Positions 60,865 through 64,000 of a DNA stretch of 64,000 nt are shown here, one piece after another. Numbering within the stretch: the first letter of the stretch is position 1; each line of letters opens with the position of its first letter. The translations under genes and the position numbers were made by a program. The notes under the pieces are model-generated. The model did no database searches and was not told the DNA's origin. It worked only from the letters and a program-made list of their open reading frames with translations. Source of the stretch: a virus; the IMG/VR virus record IMGVR_UViG_3300037189_018318, positions 25,907 to 89,906 of that record; one strand, given 5' to 3'.

Positions 60865-61314
60865 ATGGACGAATTTAAAATAGAACCGATAAAGATACAC
60901 TTTATCAAAACACATCCCGATGCAGTTCTTCCTTCCAAGAAGAATGTTAACGATACGGGATATGATCTTACAGCAGTTGAAAATGTTACCATTCCAGCTA
61001 AGGGTGCAGCTGTAGTTCCTACAGGATTACAAGTAGCAAAGACGGAAAGAGGTTTATGGTATTTAATTTTACCAAGATCTGGTATGGGATTCAAACATAG
61101 CATTCAACCGCATTTAGGTGTTATTGATAATGGATATAGAGGAGATTTAGCAGTAAAGCTTTATAACTTTTCAGACATTGATTATAATGTTAATAAAGGA
61201 GATCGCATAGCGCAGATAGCTTATTTTCCTTTATTGTGTATTGAATCATTTTGGGCTACAGAAACAGAAACAACAGATCGCGGAGATAACGGATTCGGCA
61301 GCTCAGGAAATTGA
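60865..61314 (+). CDS. dut: dUTP diphosphatase (dUTPase)
   Basis: 149 residues, ATG start. Hydrolyses dUTP to dUMP, keeping uracil out of DNA and feeding ThyX. All five motifs are visible: GYDLTA near 32-37, PRSGMGFKH near 72-80, GVIDNGYRGD near 87-96, KGDRIAQ near 113-119, and RGDNGFGSSG near 139-148. The catalytic Asp in motif 3 is present. Its stop shares bases with the gp44 start (TGATG). Confidence 0.95.
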   Translation: MDEFKIEPIKIHFIKTHPDAVLPSKKNVNDTGYDLTAVENVTIPAKGAAVVPTGLQVAKTERGLWYLILPRSGMGFKHSIQPHLGVIDNGYRGDLAVKLYNFSDIDYNVNKGDRIAQIAYFPLLCIESFWATETETTDRGDNGFGSSGN

Positions 61315-62252
61315 TGACAAATCATTACGAAAAACTTTGGGTTGAGAAATATCGTCCTAAAACATTAAAGGATATTATTCTCTCAGAAGAGAATAGAAAG
61401 CATTTTGAAACCCTCGGAGAAGATACTCCTAATATTCTTTTCCACGGTTCGCCAGGAACTGGCAAAAGTACTTTAGCAAAAATTATTGTTAATGACATTC
61501 TTAAATGCCAATATCTTTATATTAATGCTTCGGATGAAAGTGGAATTGATACTATTAGAAACAAAGTCATTAGTTTTGCCCAGACACGTTCAGTAGATGG
61601 TAAGAAAAAAGTAGTAATATTAGAAGAAGCAGATGGTCTTACAGGAGATGCATTACGCATTCTTCGCAATGTTATGGAAGAATATGTCGACACTACTCGT
61701 TTTATTCTTACAGCTAATTATCTTAATAAGATAATAGAACCTATTAGATCCCGTTGTTTGCTTTTCAAATTACAACCCGATGTTTTAGACTGCGTATCAA
61801 GAGTAGTTGATATTATCAAAGCAGAAAATATAACACTAGACGCTAGTGTTAAGTCTAAATTAGTAGAATGGACAAGTAATAGATATCCAGATCTTAGAAG
61901 AATTATTAATGATCTTCAAAAATGTTCCGTCACAGGAACCTTAACATTCTCAGAAGAAAATTTAGTGTCAGATCTCGCTGGGTTTATTATAAAGGGATTG
62001 ACAACTGCTAAGATATCAGCTTTAGATCTCAGGAAGAAAGTTATTGAATCTGAAAAAACGTTTAATAATGATTACCAAACACTTTTAAAACAAATATTTG
62101 ATTATATCTATGATTCTGATTTACCAGAGAAGGAAAAGAAAATACTCCTCGTAGACACTGGAGAATATCTTTATAGAGATAACTTTGTTCTAGACCATGA
62201 AATTAATTTCTTTTGTTGTCTTCTTGCTATGGAAGCTTCTTTAAGAAATTAA
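61314..62252 (+). CDS. 44: Clamp-loader large subunit (T4 gp44-like)
   Basis: 312 residues from ATG 61314 (MTNHYEKLWV), overlapping the dUTPase stop. A TTG three bases earlier is an unlikely alternative. AAA+ ATPase: WVEKYRPKTLKDII (box II), LFHGSPGTGKST (Walker A, near 42-53), VVILEEADGLT (Walker B, near 95-105), ILTANYLNKIIEPIRSRC (sensor 1 then SRC). Loads the gp45 clamp. gp45 itself is not in the window. Its end shares a TTAA overlap with the convergent gene at 62249. Confidence 0.93.
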   Translation: MTNHYEKLWVEKYRPKTLKDIILSEENRKHFETLGEDTPNILFHGSPGTGKSTLAKIIVNDILKCQYLYINASDESGIDTIRNKVISFAQTRSVDGKKKVVILEEADGLTGDALRILRNVMEEYVDTTRFILTANYLNKIIEPIRSRCLLFKLQPDVLDCVSRVVDIIKAENITLDASVKSKLVEWTSNRYPDLRRIINDLQKCSVTGTLTFSEENLVSDLAGFIIKGLTTAKISALDLRKKVIESEKTFNNDYQTLLKQIFDYIYDSDLPEKEKKILLVDTGEYLYRDNFVLDHEINFFCCLLAMEASLRN

Positions 62253-62812
62253 GCGTAACGTTTTTCAAATGCTCCAGAAGCTGGAATAGAAGTATTTTTA
62301 GTAGGTAAAGATTGATCTTTCGGTCTATTGCCTAAAGCCCCAAAATCATTTTTTAATTCCTCCGGTTTAGACCCAATGGGTTGTTCATATTTATTAGGAA
62401 CACCTTGGACCGGTGGTAAATTATTACCAAAACGCAATACTTCAATATATTTTAAATCTCCAGGAACCTCAAATTCATTAAATTCTGTAGGATATTGAAC
62501 AGTTCGAGGATCACATTTTAAAACTAATACAACATTATTAGAACCGGCAATACTATTTGCATCTTTAGCATTAGCATTATTGGAATTGCCATTTACTTCA
62601 CTAATAAAGAAAAAGGTATCAGGGTTTTGTTGTAAAATGTTTTGAATCCAAGAATGGAACAATTCATCTGTTTCATATCTTTGTTTATAGAAATCAGACT
62701 TAAAAAACTCTGGTCTGAGTTTTACTGGTGTTCCGGTGCGAAAACCTCCGTTTGTATAGTGGGCAAAGGCTCTTTCACATAAGGTTTCGAATTTATTGAA
62801 TTTTTGACTCAT
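62249..62812 (-). CDS. Conserved-looking phage protein, unknown
   Basis: 187 residues, ATG start. FETLCERAFAHYTNGGFRTGTPVKLRPEFFKSDFYKQRYETDELFHSWIQNIL near 8-60 is a compact alpha/beta block seen, from memory, in other T4-like phages. A disordered N/A/S-rich loop (78-90) follows, then VVLVLKCDPRTVQYP and a Pro/Lys-rich tail. No function known. It is divergent from gp25 and convergent with gp44. Confidence 0.7.
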   Translation of the reverse strand: MSQKFNKFETLCERAFAHYTNGGFRTGTPVKLRPEFFKSDFYKQRYETDELFHSWIQNILQQNPDTFFFISEVNGNSNNANAKDANSIAGSNNVVLVLKCDPRTVQYPTEFNEFEVPGDLKYIEVLRFGNNLPPVQGVPNKYEQPIGSKPEELKNDFGALGNRPKDQSLPTKNTSIPASGAFEKRYA

Positions 62813-62849
62813 AGATATTGTATGTTAGACCTAAATATTTACCTCCGAC

Positions 62850-63356
62850 ATGGCAACTATTCACATAGATAATTTAATTAACCCTCGTCAAGTTAATTCA
62901 AAGGCTACAGTTTTGACTCAACCTAATAAACCAACTGTAGCTGTTTATACAGATTTACACTTAGATTTATCCGAAATTTATAATATTGGAATAGGAACAA
63001 ATCCACAAAAATCTAATGATATTAAAGTAGATAATGATGCAGCTGCTATAAAAAATTCTTTATATAATATTTTTACAACTATTCCCGGACAAAAAATATT
63101 AAATCCTTCTTTTGGTTGTAATCTTAATCAATTTGTATTTGAAGAAGTATCTGAAATTAAAGGTAAAATAATAGGTGATACTATTTTAAATGCTATTAAT
63201 GTCTATGAACCCAGAGTTCAAGTCCTAAATATACAAGTATATCCTTTACCAGATCAACTGATGTATTACATTATTATGTCATATCAAATGGTTGGGATAG
63301 CTAGCACATTTTCAACGCAAATACAAATATTTCCAAATAATATCTTAATAGTATGA
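62850..63356 (+). CDS. 25: Baseplate wedge protein gp25
   Basis: 168 residues, ATG start. T4 gp25 is 132. The conserved lysozyme-like core NSLYNIFTTIPGQKILNPSFGCNLNQFVFEE near 67-98 and VQVLNIQVYPLPDQLMYYIIMSYQMVG near 127-152 match GPW/gp25. An extra N-terminal 35 residues are AT-rich. Part of the inner baseplate. Its stop overlaps the gp6 start (ATGA). Upstream sequence CTAAATAT is a weak late-promoter-like element. Confidence 0.93.
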   Translation: MATIHIDNLINPRQVNSKATVLTQPNKPTVAVYTDLHLDLSEIYNIGIGTNPQKSNDIKVDNDAAAIKNSLYNIFTTIPGQKILNPSFGCNLNQFVFEEVSEIKGKIIGDTILNAINVYEPRVQVLNIQVYPLPDQLMYYIIMSYQMVGIASTFSTQIQIFPNNILIV

Positions 63357-64000
63357 GTAACATCCCTTCCACACCAAATGATTATGTAGCCTTTGATGCT
63401 ACTAATATTAGCGATTTAATAATCAATCGTTTAAATCAAGGTCAGGTATTCACTGATCAAAATTATCAGGGATCTAATATGTCTGCTATTATAGACATTA
63501 TTAGTTATTCTTTTAGTACCTTATTATTTTATCTTAATAAAACAGCTTCAGAAAGTCTTTTTTCAGAAGCTCAGGTGTATGAAAACATGAATAGAATTGT
63601 TAAACTTTTAAATTATAATCCTCTTGGTAGAATTACACAAAACGTACCTTATACTTTAAACTCTTCATCTTCCTTACCAGCTGGGAACTATATAATCCCT
63701 CGTTACAGTTATATAAAAGTAGGAGCTGATACGTATTCATTTAATACAGACATAGCTTTTACAAATTCAGCAAACGGAGTAATTGAATTACAAAATGTAA
63801 ATTCTGATTTTTTCCTTTACCAAGGCCAATTTCAAGAATATCCTATATATTCGGCTCAAGGAATTAATAATGAAATACTTTATATTAGCTTGGGATCTGA
63901 CACTTATGTAGACCATTTTAATTTATTTGTTTATGTTAAAGATGTAAACACCGGATTATGGACTCAATGGAAACAAACTCCTAATTTATTTTTAAATAAA
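63353..64000 (+). CDS. 6: Baseplate wedge protein gp6 (N-terminal part)
   Basis: Read to the window edge (216 codons), ATG start in an ATGA overlap with gp25. FTDQNYQGSNMSAIIDIISYSFSTLLFYLNKTASESLFSEAQVYENMNRIVKLLNYNPLGR near 38-98 is the hallmark N-terminal block of T4-type gp6, which forms the baseplate wedge heterotrimer with gp7. The remaining sequence continues beta-rich to the edge. No frameshift seen. The C-terminal gp6 and further wedge genes lie outside. Confidence 0.9.
   Translation, partial: MSNIPSTPNDYVAFDATNISDLIINRLNQGQVFTDQNYQGSNMSAIIDIISYSFSTLLFYLNKTASESLFSEAQVYENMNRIVKLLNYNPLGRITQNVPYTLNSSSSLPAGNYIIPRYSYIKVGADTYSFNTDIAFTNSANGVIELQNVNSDFFLYQGQFQEYPIYSAQGINNEILYISLGSDTYVDHFNLFVYVKDVNTGLWTQWKQTPNLFLNK

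Overview
This window is part of the genome of a large, AT-rich, T4-like tailed phage (contractile-tail, Straboviridae-like or 'far T4' type). The evidence is a nearly complete set of recognisable T4-type genes. Replication, recombination and transcription: gp41 helicase, gp43 polymerase, gp44 and a probable gp62 clamp loader, gp61-like primase, gp46/gp47 nuclease, UvsX, UvsW, UvsY and a gp55-like late sigma factor. Morphogenesis: gp20 portal, gp21 protease, gp22 scaffold, gp23 capsid, gp13 and gp15 neck/tail terminator, gp4 head completion, gp25 and gp6 baseplate, probable gp16 small terminase. The host cannot be named. Most starts lack a clear Shine-Dalgarno, and the major capsid gene is the conspicuous exception.

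Layout. 1-28440 is almost entirely minus strand: a DHH phosphoesterase (cut by the window edge), gp41, QueD, UvsX, ThyX, a DpdA-like transglycosylase, gp43, a GT-B glycosyltransferase, QueE and gp46. A glycan-synthesis island of about 12 kb follows (12787-24900). Then come gp47, gp55, UvsW and UvsY. 28463-36186 is plus strand: small unknown proteins, a SegE-type GIY-YIG protein, and a second sugar/sulfate cassette (30766-36186). 36173-43143 is minus strand: fibre-like structural proteins, then the portal. 43245-64000 is mostly plus strand: P-loop kinases, primase, QueC, a StrF-like glycosyltransferase, a class II glutamine amidotransferase, gp62, a GroES-like protein, a DinG/XPD-like helicase, neck genes, the gp21-gp22-gp23 capsid operon, dUTPase, gp44, gp25 and the start of gp6. 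Single minus-strand genes interrupt it.

The most distinctive system is a scattered 7-deazaguanine DNA-modification pathway: QueD, QueE, QueC, a Gat-type amidotransferase and a DpdA-like DNA transglycosylase. Together these could make a preQ0-derived base and put it in place of guanine in phage DNA. A glycosyltransferase gene sits between queC and gat, and a DUF366-like gene follows, so the base may be decorated further; that is inference. ThyX and dUTPase support nucleotide supply. The two glycan cassettes (many glycosyltransferases, several FkbM-type methyltransferases, an epimerase, a sulfotransferase and an SGNH-like enzyme) suggest a complex methylated, possibly sulfated glycan on virion, DNA or host surface. 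The target is not visible from sequence.

No tRNA genes, CRISPR arrays, insertion sequences or attachment sites were seen. No gene-free stretch exceeds about 100 bases.
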